From the NCBI GenBank assembly GCA_032158295.1, contig CM063244.1:4530510-4594509 (forward strand): a stretch of 64,000 nucleotides of DNA. Direction: 5' to 3'. The stretch is from Pycnopodia helianthoides. Its lineage: Eukaryota; Echinodermata; Asteroidea; Forcipulatida; Asteriidae. Under the pieces are notes generated by a model that saw only the letters and a list, made by a program, of their open reading frames with translations, was not told the DNA's origin and did no database searches. A program made the translations under genes and the position numbers. Each line of letters starts with the position of its first letter. Position 1 is the stretch's first letter. Positions 36,501 to 48,115 of the stretch are shown here, in pieces.

Positions 36501-37854
36501 GTTCCTGTACTTCGTTCTGATTGGTCGATTTAGTTGCGGGAAGTGATATTCTCGGCTTGTGTATAAGTTGGATTAATCAAGCACACATACTGGGGGAAAT
36601 ATAACCAAAACCCCTTACCGGGCACTTAATCCAAAACTGTCGACTTGTGATAAAGCAACCTGACACAATGTGCAGCGTGGAAGGCAACAGAAAAACTAAA
36701 TCTGGGAATTTAAAGCGTTCCTTTAATTGTTGAATTGCACTTGGTTGAATTTCCAACGAGTTGTTGAACGAATACAGTTCAACTAAAAACCCTGACCCCC
36801 CCCCCCCCAATATTTTTGACTGAGATGTATTATAAAACATACAGGCCTGTGAGTGAACCATTTATAAAAAAAAAAGCGGAAAAAATACAACCATGTAAGA
36901 ATGATAGTGGGAGTGGAGCTCCGCGCGCTCAAACTCTCGATAGATGCTCGAAAAACTCACGTTCGAAATAGAAATTGACGTAACAGGTAATACTACTAAG
37001 CGATGTAAACCGCCACGCAAAAGAAAAAAAAAGAAAAACAAAGGAAAAACAAAAGGGGACCAAGAAATAAATATATCTTACAATTTGTACTGTAAAATAA
37101 TCATTTTGTTCAGCCAGGGTATCCGTCACACACTTGTGACGCATTCAGTCGCAATTTGGACATGTCAAGTACATGTGCTTCCTTGATCATATGACGCCCT
37201 CTATCGGCAAGGAGCTGCATTTTTTAAATAGCCTCATTTCAAGGCCCGCACATGCATGATTATATGCAGTATGTGCAGGGTATATTCAGCGTTATGTTTT
37301 ACCGACTCATGAACGGCTGCAAAGACCACAACGTTCTCATGAATATTTATATAACTATCAACAGCCAATCACCGCCCATTCAACACTGCCCGGCCGTGTG
37401 CAGCATGCATGGAGCACATTTTTATGATCGTCTAATATATTTGAAAGCGGAAATAAAAAATTGGAACAGTCAAGGAAAAAGCGGATTTCCGCTTTAAAGC
37501 GGAGGTCTCACAGGCCTGAACATAATATGTACAGGAAATAATACGGTCACTAGTGCACGTCTATCTCCCCTCATAGTGACCTCAATGCCAGTCCAGGTGT
37601 ATACTACACACCACGGTAATGGTAAGTCCTTTATTTTCTTGTTTTTGAATTCTGCGTTACTCTTTTTTACAGGTCGACGTCACTGTATGGGGGAAAGTCT
37701 CGCAAGAACAGAACTGTTCATTACATTTGTCAACCTGCTCCAACAGTTCACCATCGAGTTCCCTGTAGAGAAACAATCGCCCTCCCTAGAAGGACTGCAT
37801 GGCATCATATTAAAGCCTGGTCCATTTGAAGTATGCGTCATCAGACGCACTTAA
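24587..37854 (+). CDS. Cytochrome P450, CYP2 clan (P450-2), six exons
   Basis: Sister gene of P450-1. Exons: 24587-24947, 30923-31329, 32789-33028, 33728-33917, 34230-34367, 37673-37854; 505 residues, phases 1,0,0,1,1, all GT-AG. The start is the first ATG of MLNMFNSL, which aligns with MLKML of P450-1. Landmarks are an N-terminal anchor, PPGP hinge, helix C WQERR (131-135), helix I GGTVTT with Val314 in place of the acid, EILR (368-371), PSRF and heme Cys450 in FGTGRRHC. It spans 13 kb because intron 1 (6 kb) hosts the CACTG element at 25314-30350 plus a 387 bp MITE, and intron 5 (3.3 kb) hosts two more MITEs. Exon quality is good and I see no inactivating change. The Val shared with P450-1 was therefore fixed before the two genes separated. 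Confidence 0.93.
25654..26812 (+). CDS. SAM-domain-like N-terminal exons of the element-borne gene
   Basis: Two exons, 25654-25711 and 26703-26812, join in phase 1 to give 56 residues starting MVDYMLEEWGVPQLKDIFAE and including FLSEEDIKQMIPQIGLRVKF. The pattern of a W near the start, an EDI(K) turn and a final helix with GLRVKF is that of a sterile alpha motif, a protein-interaction domain. The second exon ends with a consensus donor (CAT|GTAAGT) in phase 0. The only downstream acceptor I find that matches this phase is the exon at 28163, which would give a SAM plus C-terminal domain protein that skips the zinc-finger frame. The intron downstream of 26812 overlaps the zinc-finger open frame. 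The start ATG is the only one available. Confidence 0.7.
26831..28501 (+). CDS. Two-C2H2-finger protein with SAMD3-like C-terminal region, frameshifted
   Basis: Open frame from ATG 26831. Finger 1 is C3-x2-C6-x13-H20-x4-H25; finger 2 is C37-x4-C42-x12-H55-x4-H60. An acidic linker (about 70-105) and a helical region follow. The frame stops at 27425-27427, in TAA just after a run of eight T. The neighbouring frame continues at once (KSKGVLINPQEI...) to a donor at 27664, and exons 27721-27833 and 28163-28501 then join in consistent phase to the TAG at 28501. The last exon (SSLLKAVDICYKLHFVLDC...LWSFFQSYVF) resembles the end of SAMD3-like multi-copy proteins of fish and invertebrates. That likeness is from memory and untested. 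A one-base change in the T run, or an assembly error, would account for the break. Confidence 0.62.
28890..29410. repeat. 62 bp minisatellite with 124 bp higher-order period
   Basis: About nine units of a motif containing ATCTGCAGCAAAGATTACTA, a T run, CTTAAATTTGAAGA and ACTACC. The first units alternate between two variants (CTGCAGCAAA and CTGCAACAAA), so blocks of about 124 bases repeat more exactly than neighbouring units. Later units decay. Confidence 0.88.
30429..30815 (+). mobile_element. 387 bp MITE, AGGAACATTACAG family, copy 1
   Basis: Inverted ends AGGAACATTACAGAATTGGT, flanked by TTAA (30425-30428 and 30816-30819). The interior includes GTAAGCACTTTATGTAATCC and AAACGCTCACTGAGCG. 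Other copies lie at 35883-36267, 53081-53302 (truncated) and 54978-55353 (inverted). TTAA target sites occur with piggyBac and Kolobok elements. Confidence 0.9.
31611..31965. repeat. Two nearly identical 177 bp tandem units
   Basis: CAGTTTTCTGTAGTAGAATT begins at 31611 and again at 31788, with only a few differences (GGATTGATT against GGGTGCATT). Each unit contains TTTTTGACTCCACAAAATGG and GACCGTGTTAGTTC. Related pieces occur inside the foldback at 48870-49135, so the repeat derives from that mobile family. Confidence 0.88.
32165..32226 (+). mobile_element. 3' tail of a CR1/L2-type LINE or tail-sharing SINE
   Basis: GAGCGCTTTGTATCC is followed by AAAGGCGCTATATAAATAC and an AGTTATTATTGTTATTATTA tail. 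This GCGCTATATAAAT plus ATT repeat is the usual 3' end of L2/CR1-like retroposons. Only the tail is recognisable here. Confidence 0.55.
34900..34935. repeat. C run followed by (CA)n microsatellite
   Basis: About ten C followed by roughly a dozen CA dinucleotides. Confidence 0.9.
35473..35662. mobile_element. 190 bp palindromic MITE with GCGAATGCGAATGCGAAGCG arms
   Basis: The arms (AGCCC(A/G)GTTCATACTTCC, TGCGAATGCGAATGCGAAGC) pair over about 60 bases. TTA flanks both ends (35470-35472 and 35663-35665), the Harbinger-type duplication. Each arm holds a TGACGTCA palindrome (35517-35524, 35601-35608). Confidence 0.85.
35883..36267 (+). mobile_element. 385 bp MITE, AGGAACATTACAG family, copy 2
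   Basis: Nearly identical to 30429-30815, with TTAA on both sides (35879-35882 and 36268-36271). Two members of one family in introns of the same gene point to independent recent insertions. Confidence 0.9.
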
Positions 37855-40418
37855 AGCTCCTAGTAATTACCTCTTAGAAATGTGGTAAAAGAGGCACCTG
37901 ACACGCATAGGTATTTGGTTCTACATCAAAAGTAATTCAACTACTAACGTGGATTCTGGTCACAGCAATCAGCATAGTTATATCATTGCCAAAACTAGTT
38001 TAGACGTATACTTTAAAAAGACCATGCAACCAGAGTGTTCTGATGGAATGACAGCTTTCCATCGCGGCTCGGATTCCCGTTAGACTTGGTTCCAAGTCTG
38101 CGAACGTGGCATTCAATTAGTCTACCCGATAGCCAATACATTATTGCCTGAAATAGCGCCCTCTTGTAGATTAATTTAACCTCCGTCATTTATAGCCTAC
38201 GATCACAGACTTGGGAATCTTGATCATCAATTTGTACACACCCTATGGCGACCTAGTCAAAAAGTGGACAGAACACTCTGATTGGTCAGAATCGTAGAAG
38301 CCTTCAATAAAATGTAATTTAAATTCAACCGTTTTTACCACGGGATAGTACAGAAATACAACATTGATGCACAATGTAACTAATCTGCCTCTGCTCAGTA
38401 ATTCAAATTGATTTTTAAATAAAGATACACAAATCGATTCTAGTTTTTAAAATCAAAATAAATAAAAACGTTAGATAAAAATCACTTGACGATTCCATTC
38501 AAACCATAGGTTAACAGTTTTTCGTCTAGTAAGAATCACTAAGGTATTATAATTATTATGTTTAGATATTGTACTAACTTTGCTATAAATTATAAATTCC
38601 ATTGTACCAAGCACTATACAAAATTAAAACCAAGATGAGACCAATGAGATTTTACAGAAAATGCTAATGTGATTGTAACCTACTTGTAATAGACGCGGCC
38701 AACATGGGTTTTGTGGCCTCCTGATTGGTCATCTCTCTTGTATCAGTGTTGTTATGTAAATGTAAGTTGTGAATAAATGAATATCCCGTACACACAAGAA
38801 GGCCAAGTCTGAGATTGCGAGTTAGGGCGTTTGAAAGCTAATCTGTGGAGGCGTTTTGCGTGGCTGATGCAAAGAAATAACCGTGATCTCATACTTGAAA
38901 TCAAGTCTAGATCCCCGTATGCTTCACTGCCTTTTGTCTTTCTTGATATGTTTGTAGGGAGCCCAAGCGCGCCCTCAGTGTTCAAGCATCTGATCCATTT
39001 TGGAATTAGCTTAGCAATAGGAAGATAAACATGATTCAGCGACCTTTGGACTCGCTCTGTTTTCCTTTTTAGCCTTGAGCAAGAGAGAAAACATTTATTT
39101 CTGTAGGTATTTCTCTATTTTGTTTGGAGCATGGTTCTATAGCCAGAATCCGAATACTGTTTTAAATGAGGATCCTATATAGAGTAGGGCACTCTGTAAT
39201 TTTGTTTTGTGTTTAGATCATCTTTTTATCAGAGAAACATTGTAATTTCTTAGGGGTAGTTGATTCTCGTATTGTAAACATGTGTCAGGTAGCCAGCCTC
39301 GTGTTGACTTTTAATTTGCCCTTCACATAAGTGACTGGGTTATGCTAATTGTATTATGTGCTATTTATTGGAGGATTAAAAACAAACTCAAGAGCAGGAG
39401 ATCATTAAATATTTAAATAGTCGTCATCGTGTGGATTTTGCGTGAAGTATTTTAGTGAACGCTCGTCCTGGAGGGCCGGCCTCCTTCCAGTGCCTCTATA
39501 TTATAGGTGTATTGTTGTCTAGGAACCACATTTCGTACTAACATCCACTGCAGGTGATACTTCAAGATACTTTTCAATGTGTTACCAAAAACACATTTCT
39601 ATTACCCTCTGGTCAAAGAACTCATACAATTTAACCTTGAGTCAAAAACACACTTCACATACATGTGAAGTGTGTTTTTACATGTAGCTCAATGTACTTA
39701 TATAGGCTCGAGTTTAGGTCGCTCGGCTGCAGTGTGCAAAAGCTTTTTACTCTAATAGCCATGGCATTTGAGCACATGATAAAAAAGAAAAATGGCAGCC
39801 TGACGTAGTGAACAAATTAATGAAACAAAAAGTTAATCGCCTGACGTTTCGACCCATCAGAGTCTTTCTTGAAGACTAAATGACAACAAGTCAAATGGGG
39901 TCGGGGCTGGATTAAGCATGAAAGGTTGGACCTACAAAAGTCAAAAATCAAAGGCGGAAAGTGGGAGAACAAGTAATAAATTGGTGAAGTAACAAATATT
40001 AGTTTTGCATTGGGGATAAATATTATTGTTCAGATTTTGCCCTTACATCTATCTGTATTTTAAACACTGTATACTCAATACTTTCCTAAGTTCGGTGACA
40101 AACAAAAATATTTAGTGAGTGAAATAGACTAAAAGGAGGACATCCATTCTGTGGAAAAAGGAAAAAAGACCAAGACAAACAGTTTTTATTATTTTTCTTG
40201 AAGGCTGTTGAGACCATAGGGTTGAATGATTTGGAGCGCGTTATCCACAGTTTCTCCATACTCAGACGAACAGTCTCTATTATTAATAACTGAACATTTA
40301 TGGGGAAACAAGGACCGGTCCCAGTAATACAAGTCTACAACGCACGTGATACGTTGCGATTGACGTTGTTTGTAGTTAGATCGTATACATGTGTTCTCCA
40401 TTGTTCGACTTAGTTGCG

Positions 40419-40461
<43 letters not shown>

Positions 40462-40560
40462 GGTTTTTTTAGATGTCCCCATTGGTGTTGTAGACAAAGT
40501 AAAGCGACGACATCCTCACTCTGTCGGCAAACCCGGATCCTTTTTGTTAAAGTCCTAGGT
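37855..40560. other. 3' flank of P450-2 and intergenic DNA
   Basis: A possible polyadenylation signal AATAAA lies at 38306-38311, 452 bases after the stop, with none closer. A perfect hairpin (AAAACACACTTCACAT and its complement) lies at about 39646-39682. Around 39830-39880, GCCTGACGTTTCGACCC followed by AGAGTCTTTCTTGAAG resembles the motif often seen at Penelope-like element ends. A (GTT)n tract covers 40418-40461. No gene recognised. Confidence 0.5.
40418..40461. repeat. (GTT)n microsatellite
   Basis: About 14 GTT triplets. It yields a poly-Thr frame on the minus strand that is not a gene. Confidence 0.95.
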
Positions 40561-40689
40561 TAGAATGGGTGGACATCCCCCTACACACATTGGAAAAAGC
40601 ATCCAGTGTTGATCCAAGCACTTACCCAATATACCCCTTGTATTGGCCGCCAACTTTAATGTCAAGCAATGGAAACGTGCACGAGTACT

Positions 40690-41440
40690 CCTATACATCT
40701 ACCCACATGGGCTTGCCCAGGTCTTTCCCATATAATACCCAATTTGAGCCCAAGCAAATTCTGTATACACGGGATTGCCCATGTCTGTCCCATAATGATA
40801 CATATAAAGGGCCTTTGCATATTCTACCTACATGGGCTTGCTCGGGTCTTTCACATAGCATGATACCCATATGGGGCAATGTATTTTCTACCCACTTGTG
40901 ATTGCCCAGGTCTGTACCATAATTTATAGGCCAATGCAAATTCTACCCGCATCGGTTTGCCCATGTGTGTCCCATTTGATACCCATATTGGCCTTTGCAT
41001 ATTCTATCCACATTGGCTTGCCCAGGTCTTTCAAATATGATACCCATATGGGACTATGCATATTCTACCTACGCGGGCCACGGGACAGGTAAAAACATAT
41101 TGAAAAGGTTAAATCAACAATTTAATTATTTCATCTCCTCGATATATTATTTCGTTCCCCCGAAATATTTGTTAGAGGCAAAGCAATGATTTCAAGGTGA
41201 CGAAATATGAAATATGAAACATGTTGTACCCACATGGGCTTTCTAATGACTTTCCCATATGATACCCACATGGGTAGATTCTGCCCACATGGGCTTGCCC
41301 TTGTGGGGCCCATATTGGACCCATATGGGAATAATCATCGTATTAATCTAAATCCATATGTGCCTTTATTGGGATCAATATCGTCGCACCCGTACCCGTA
41401 TGCCCAGATCTTGCCTACAATGGGCCCCGAATGGGCTTGC
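40690..41440. repeat. Degenerate minisatellite of CCCATATGGG and CCCACATGGG palindromes
   Basis: Units contain ACCCACATGGGCTTGCCCA, GGTCTTTCCCATATGATAC and CCATATGGG, at irregular spacing of roughly 70-110 bases, at least six times. A fragment of the ATTTCGTTCC-type MITE (GGGACAGGTAAAAACATATT onward) interrupts the array at about 41087-41200. Confidence 0.8.
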
Positions 41441-42104
41441 TAACTTCAGCTGAAGGAGGGCGCTATCAGACAGTGTTGACACAACTCGCCATATAAGGGA
41501 CAGAATAGTCTCCTGCCACACGGGTCCTATCCCCGATTATTTATACATTATGACTAATGAAAGACGGGCCACAGGTTCACATGGTCTTTACATTAAGGCA
41601 GATCATTGTTTGAGTGGACCAACTTGGACCTTTGTATTCCCCATGCGAGGGCCGAATTTCACAGTATCCAACCAGAAAAAGAAGTTTTTCTTTATAAATT
41701 GATTTTGGCTAATACATGTTGTTATTCTCAAACAGTTCGGCTTTGTGTTAAGCATACTAAAGTTCCATTGTCAGGTGAGTATAGTCTTTGCAAGTCACAG
41801 ACGGCGCAAAAATTTCGTTAGTTTTTGTGGCGGGTTGTGCGCTTCTCAACCCATTGTTAAAGCTAACGAGGATAACACTAATGTCCCCTGTTAATTTCCA
41901 TCTGGAAAGCCCATGTGAGTTGTTAATTTTCTTTATTTTGGAGGGGGGAGCAAGGCTCTGGTGGTCATGTGGGAGAGTTAACCAGCTGGAAACCCCATGT
42001 GAGTTATGTGAGTTGTTAATTTCCTTTATTTTGGAGGGACGAGCAAGGCTCTGGTGGTCATGTGGAAGTGTTAGGTAAAGGCCACCGAAAGTTCAGTTTC
42101 TACC

Positions 42105-42567
42105 GAGCCCCTAAAGGGACAGGTAAAAAAAATTGAAAGGTAAACAAAAAATGATGGCATATTTCATTCTCGAAATAGTATTTTTCTACGTCGAAATACT
42201 ATTTCGTTCCCACGACATATTATTTCGTTCCATCAAAATATTATTTCGTTACCTCAAAATCATTTCGTTCCCTCGAAATCATTTCGTTCCCTCAAATTAT
42301 TATTACGAGGGAACGAAATAGATTAATTCGATCGCAATAATATTTCGTGGGAACGAAATAGTGTTTTTATGTAACCAAATACTATTTTGAGGTAACGAAA
42401 TAGTATTTCGAGGTAACGAAATAGTATTTCGAGGCAACGAAATACTATTTCGAGATAACGAAATACTATTTCGAGGTAACGAAATACTATTTCGAGGTAA
42501 CGAAATAATATATGGATTTTTTTTTCTTAACTTTTCAATTTTGTTTTACCTGTCCCTTTAGGGGCTC
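42105..42567. mobile_element. 463 bp MITE with ATTTCGTTCC palindromic core
   Basis: Inverted ends GAGCCCCTAAAGGGACAGGT and complement. The core is a run of about 20-base blocks such as TATTTCGAGGTAACGAAATA, first in one orientation then the other, so the whole element can fold back. A fragment of the same family lies in the minisatellite near 41087. Confidence 0.85.
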
Positions 42568-44247
42568 CGTTAGTTTCAGTTTCTCATCAGTACCTGATTT
42601 AAAATAATCCCCAGCTCTGACGATTTTAGTGCCTGTTTGTATACATTGTGTCTCCACAAAGTGCCCACAAAACATCTCTAAGGAAAAAAACAAAACACAT
42701 TTCGACATGTTTTTTAGGGTGGGGGGGGGGGAAAGGGTACCCATTTTTTATTCATGTTACGTATTAGGCCTACTGTGCAAGATAGGGTCATCAATCTCTA
42801 CCATCACAGGTACCCATTTACCCCTAGGCGATGAGAAGCATCTATACTGTATAGTTTTGGTCTTCGGAATTTGAACCCACACTATGTTGTTTTATATACT
42901 CTGATGACTCAAGCAGCCATCAGAACTTGAGTTGAACTCTAGACTGCTGGCTACGACAGACTACATCCAAGTGGTTCAACAGGGTTCAGTAATGCTATGG
43001 CAAATACCTATGCTGCTGTTGCCAGAAACACCACGAAGTGCCCAAAAACTTTGACCTAACTGTTTTAAAGAACAGCCAAACTTTGTACACATGACGTGCT
43101 GCTGCACACGAAAACACGTTTGTAGATTTTTCCACTTCGATCTACTGTTCCTTTTGAACCATTGACCCTTACCGAGTAACGTTGCCAGTGCTCACAGTCA
43201 AATGTTAAACGTTTCTTGTTTGTATATTCACTTGCAAAGCCCTGAGGGACTTGATCATCCATGATATCCCAGACAGGACCATTCCACATAGGGGGTGGCG
43301 GGGGTGTCAGTCAGTTCCCAGATTTGTTTGTTTTGTGTGAGGTTTTTATTGTGGGGGGGGGGGGCTGTGAAATTTGTTTCTGGCATACAAATGTACACAA
43401 CATCTACTATACCACTGCACATAAACACAGAGCTACCCAGATCTAACCCTCTGATAAGTGGAACAATCTGTTCAGCTGTCTGTTCTCTGTAACAGGCTTG
43501 GTTTTTCATGTCTTGCCGACTCATGTGCAAGGCCACCACTCGGCTACATGCTGATTGTGCCACATCACTTGGTAATTCCGTAGGCTGTAGGTGCTACAGA
43601 AATCGGTCTCGTAGTAGTTCAAACATTTCAAAAACCAGTATTACAATGTTTTCTCTTTGTTCAAATGCCTTGATGAGTACCTTATTGGTAGATATGTGCA
43701 CTATAAAAGACTCCTGCTTTATTATTTATTTTTATTATTTATGTACGGGTTAATAGTAATCGAACCCTAAGTGGTTCACTCCGAATGCTTAAAAAGGTGT
43801 TGATGCTGTTGGATGGACATTGTTGAATAGTTCACATTCTGTTACACTGTTAGTGGTGAGTTGTAAAGACTTTTCTCTCACAAAGAAACCTATACCAAAA
43901 AAATATCCCACACAATGAAGGTCAAAGAGGTTAATATTCAATAGACGCCTAGTTCGTTAACAAAGGTGTATTCACATACTATGAGAGCCTCGTAGAACTA
44001 CTGCGAAAGGGTATTGGGAAGAAACAAAACATTTCTGTCGACTTTTTTGTTTATGTAAATAAAGTAACGCCTCATGGCACATTTTATTAATATTTGTATT
44101 GCTTTCTTGTTTCCCCCATGGGGGCCATGGCAGGGAAAAAACTAATATCATCACAAATTCAGAGGGGGGAATTAAATATACCTTGGTGGAAAGGAAAATG
44201 AGGTTTACACTAGGATCTTCCGTGTTTGATATTCGTGAACTAGTTCA
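42568..44247. other. Intergenic DNA, no gene recognised
   Basis: Contains two G runs (near 42720 and 43355) and unremarkable sequence. The short open frames on either strand show no domain. Confidence 0.55.
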
Positions 44248-44876
44248 ACCCTGCGTGACACCATCAACAAAAATCCACAGTCACGCTAAAACCATCAAAC
44301 TGTGATCTACTGTCCGTTTGTATTAGCGTGTAATTCATTTTTTGAGAACCCAACTACTTTTAAATGGCCCAAAACCTGAAAATATGGACCCTTTTTACTC
44401 GAGTTAATTAAAGAAGATTCAAGCATGAATGATTTTTTAGATGAGCCCACGTACATTTGTCTCTGTGTAGATTTTATAAAACATGGTTCAATTTACTTAG
44501 CAGTGGCCATTAGCCCCAATGATGATTATTGCCGACAATTTCTCAGGGAATTCCGGGAGTACTGGGCCCAATTTCATGGCTCTGCTTACCACGGAATTTT
44601 GCGCTTACGGAGCCCTTGTAGCACATAAATCTGTGATACGTAAGCGTAGAAATCTGCGGTAAGCAGAGCCATGAAATTGGGCCCAGGTCATTGATGGATT
44701 TTGTGTGTGTGAAAAAGACCCCGGATAGTAACAAGACATTTACCATGCTATTTGGCTTGGTGTAGATGGGGCACGTGGAATTTATTTTTAGATTAAAAAA
44801 TAAATAAAATGACGGAGTACTGATTATTCAACTAAAAACGGACTGTTGATCACAGTACGATGGCATCACGCAGGGT
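44248..44876. mobile_element. MITE with ACCCTGCGTGACACCATC ends, copy 1
   Basis: Left end ACCCTGCGTGACACCATCA; right end GATGGCATCACGCAGGGT. A second member at 58260-58770 shares the interior (GTCCGTTTGTATT, GAGAACCCAA, GGAATTCCGGGAG, ACCCCGGATAGTAACAAGAC). This copy is longer because of a nested foldback at 44563-44685. Confidence 0.85.
44563..44685. mobile_element. Nested 123 bp foldback (TGGGCCCAATTTCATGGC arms)
   Basis: Perfect-looking arms TGGGCCCAATTTCATGGCTC and complement, inserted inside the MITE. The homologous point of the 58260 copy reads GGGAGAGCTGGTTATTGATG without it, so the insertion is directly visible. Confidence 0.87.
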
Positions 44877-46324
44877 ACACAGTGGACAAAAGTACCACGT
44901 ATATAAAAAGGACAAAAAAGACAAAAAAATATATATCTCGTCAACAAAATACAGTTTAAAAAAAAGACAGTGTGCTAAAACTCTTACAACTCACATGTGG
45001 CTTTCCAGCTGGTTAACACTACCACATGACCACCAGAGCCTTGCTCCCCTCCAAAATAAAGGAAATTAACAACTCACATGGAGCTCTCCAGCTGGTTAAA
45101 TTATTAAGGTACAATTCTTAAAGTATAATACACCTTGTCATTTTAAGGAGTAATATTGACATATAATTTATATCTGGATAGATAACTTGATTGCTCCTCC
45201 TTTTGACTTAAGGGTCGTACTTCCTTCATCTCCCTATTGATTCGACTATCGGTGACAAACTTGTGTAGGTTGGGCAACTTGACTTAATTATTTACGTCAA
45301 TATTTGCGATCTGCGGTTCGGTTTCGAAAACAAATGAGTCAATCTTCACGTTTTTTTACTTCCCTTTCAGGCCACCTGTTGTGTTTCAAGCGACTTGTAT
45401 AGCCAGTCTATTTGCAAGAATATTAAAGGTCACGTGCATGTCGGCCGACGCCATGTTATTGTAGTTAGATTCAGTCCGAAAACGTGGTACGATATTCAAT
45501 CGAGGACTGCAGTGAGTCGTCCTATAGCCAAAGTTATTTGTTTGTGTAATCTAAGTGAAAGACACAATACAATCAATCTGAACAGTTAGGCTACGATTCC
45601 TTACTATAACACGCTCGGTTTGACAAAAATGATAGTGGGATTTGTATACGGATCGCAAGCTTTTCTAATATTGTTACGGTTGAGGTCAGAAAAAAAATCA
45701 TTATTTGAAACGATGGCTGAAGGGGACCTTTGCCCTAGATTTGAGTGAAAACTACCTTTACTAGAAGAGACGACGGGAATTGTGTGTAATTATAGTGATT
45801 GTGTAATATATAGCGATTGTGTGATAGTGATTGTGATTTAATGGACTGATTTTGATATGTTCTATTTTGATTTTAAGAGAGCCGTAAAAGCCTATTTATA
45901 TCCACTGTCGTTTTGTGTGCATGTTTTTGGTCAGATTGAACAACAACATAATCTCTTTCCTTTTTCCGCAGTCCCTACCCAGCGTACCTTGACCAACTTG
46001 ATAGCATGTGTATTACACAAAAGAAGCGCAGAACTAGGCAAAGTGTCAAAAGATAAAAAGCCTGATTACTCGGCTCAAAAATATGCAACTCATTAAAGGT
46101 AGGTTCATACTTTTATTGTGTCTTTCTTGGTAATTGTGTCAATATATCAACTTTACGTTGACAAAAGCCAACCTATGACCCTTATACCTTTAAGCCCCAA
46201 AATCAGTTAAAATGTCGGAATACAATACTCTGGCTCAATTGATCAAACACAACTGTCCGAAGTGAACCCGGACTTTGGTCAAGTTCAAGATCACCGTGCA
46301 GTGGGTAACTGTAGTAATCAGTGG

Positions 46325-46331
46325 TATAAAA
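46325..46331 (+). promoter_or_regulatory. TATA box of P450-3
   Basis: TATAAAA lies 131 bases ahead of the start codon, which implies a leader of about 100 bases. The preceding 1.2 kb (45110-46320) has no recognised gene. Confidence 0.55.
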
Positions 46332-46461
46332 GCAATAATCGGAGCTGGTATTAACTATACGTTTCTACCAGCAAGAGAAAAACACCAAAGCTTAGTCTCG
46401 TCGGATGATACGTGTAAAATCCGAAGCAATCAACATTTTTTTCAAAAAAACCTAACTCATC

Positions 46462-48080
46462 ATGTTTAACCAAATCGCAGATTTACTCCAAATGGTTGGT
46501 TGGCAAACGGTTGTGATCTTCCTCGTTGTGTTCTTCGTCGGACTGTACTGGATTCAACAGCCGGGAAATCTTCCACCAGGACCGACTGGTTGGCCAGGTG
46601 TAGGCTGTACACTCAGCGTCAAAAAAGGACAACCTCACATTGCTTTCACCAATTGGTCCAAGCAGTTTGGAGGATTGTTTAGCGTTCGACTTGGCCCTAA
46701 GCTCTTCATTGTTTTGAATGATTTACGCAGCATCAAGAAGGCTTTGCATGAGCAAGCTGATGTCTTCTCTGACAGATTTATTACAAACTTTGCGGAGGAT
46801 CTGGGAATAAAAGGTTACTATTCATGACAAAACCAACAACCTATACAAATGATCTATTTGATAATGATTTGTATGGAAATTTATAAATTTACGGAAACAA
46901 AATATTTTGGCTTATTTGTTCACCCCTAACAGGCAGTTTCATTTTTGAAGATGGCCCCGTCTGGAAGGCGCGACGTCGCTTTGGTCTTGGAGCTCTGAGA
47001 AGCTTTGGTATGGGCAAGAAGAGCATTGAGCATTCCATCAACGAGGAATCACGGTACCTCCTCGACGGCTTCGCAGACCAAGACGGAAAACCATTTGATC
47101 CTACACACCTTGTCAACAATGCCGTCTCCAACATCATTTGTAAAGTATGCTTCGGCAACAGGTTTGACTACTCAGACCCCAAATTCGCTGAACTTATTGG
47201 TGGTCTCCGACAACAGCTATCCCAAACGGGTCCCACATCGCCCATTAATGTTTTCAAATCGGTTGTGTACAAACTATTAAATTCTCTGGACAAAACAACC
47301 GTCCGACCGACCCTGGACTTCATCCGTAGTATCGTTCAGGTAATAAGCCAATAATCCATTCAGTTCTTTAAAACCCTCGGAGCAGCCACGGAGCGTAGTT
47401 GGGAGGACCAGCTTCATACTTTGTTTCATAACTACAAAAATATGTGGATGAATTCCGCTGATTTTATTTGGGACTATCGTTAAACACCCCTCGTTCATAT
47501 ACTGTAGTGGCTTCTGGGTGAGTGAACTCAAAGGTTGACAAGTAGTGTGAGAAAGCTGGGTCCCATGGGACCCATTATAACGTAAACACAAGACAATCCT
47601 ATTGCCCCCTATTTTTGTGCACAACATGTACTGTTTTAAAAATTAGTTGTGAACCAGTGTGTAAATTTTCAGAATGCTTCGATCTTTAGTGTGTGGGTCC
47701 AGGGAACATCTATTCATACTGTTCAGACCATTAGAGAAAGAATTGTGCCCCCCAAACGCAGTTATTTAACCGTAATACAATTTGCCTCTCGACCGCGCTC
47801 AGTGGATCCAGCATAAAATTGTTTCCCGTGGCTGCTCGGAGGGTTTTAAGATTAGAGCGAAAGTCACTGTCTCGTTTACATATGTATTTGGTTGGTTGTT
47901 CAAAAAACTGTTTTTCAACATAGTCCATGAAGACTGCTTGTATTTTACGACCCTTCTCAGTTCTGAATATTTAGAGCGCCCCTTAAGTTCGTTGGGGAGT
48001 GACAATGTCCCGCCTGGTTAAATCACTAATGCATGTGAATCAATGTTTGATGGGACCGTCCGTTTCTGATTGACAAAAAT

Positions 48081-48115
<35 letters not shown>

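Larger units (their letters stand above)
34368..37672 (+). other. Intron 5 of P450-2
   Basis: A 3.3 kb intron with a C run and (CA)n tract (34900-34935), a palindromic MITE (35473-35662) and a 385 bp MITE (35883-36267). The remaining sequence (36270-37670) has no recognised feature apart from a short C run near 36797. Confidence 0.7.
41895..45105. repeat. Inverted repeat arms 3 kb apart (41895-42070 and 44990-45105)
   Basis: The left arm holds two tandem copies of a stretch with GAGTTGTTAATTT, TTTATTTTGGAGGG and GCAAGGCTCTGGTGGTCATG. The right arm is the reverse complement of one copy (CATGACCACCAGAGCCTTGC, CCAAAATAAAGGAAATTAAC). Between them lie two MITEs and otherwise unrecognised DNA. The arms could be the ends of a composite element or two separate insertions. 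Confidence 0.6.

Noticed and set aside
39830..39880. Possible Penelope-like element end (GCCTGACGTTTCGACCC)
   Set aside because: Only a short motif remains, with no reverse transcriptase or GIY-YIG endonuclease sequence nearby. Mentioned in the region note but not called as an element.
40189..40497. Minus-strand frame with a poly-Thr tract
   Set aside because: Created by the (GTT)n microsatellite; no homology or gene context.
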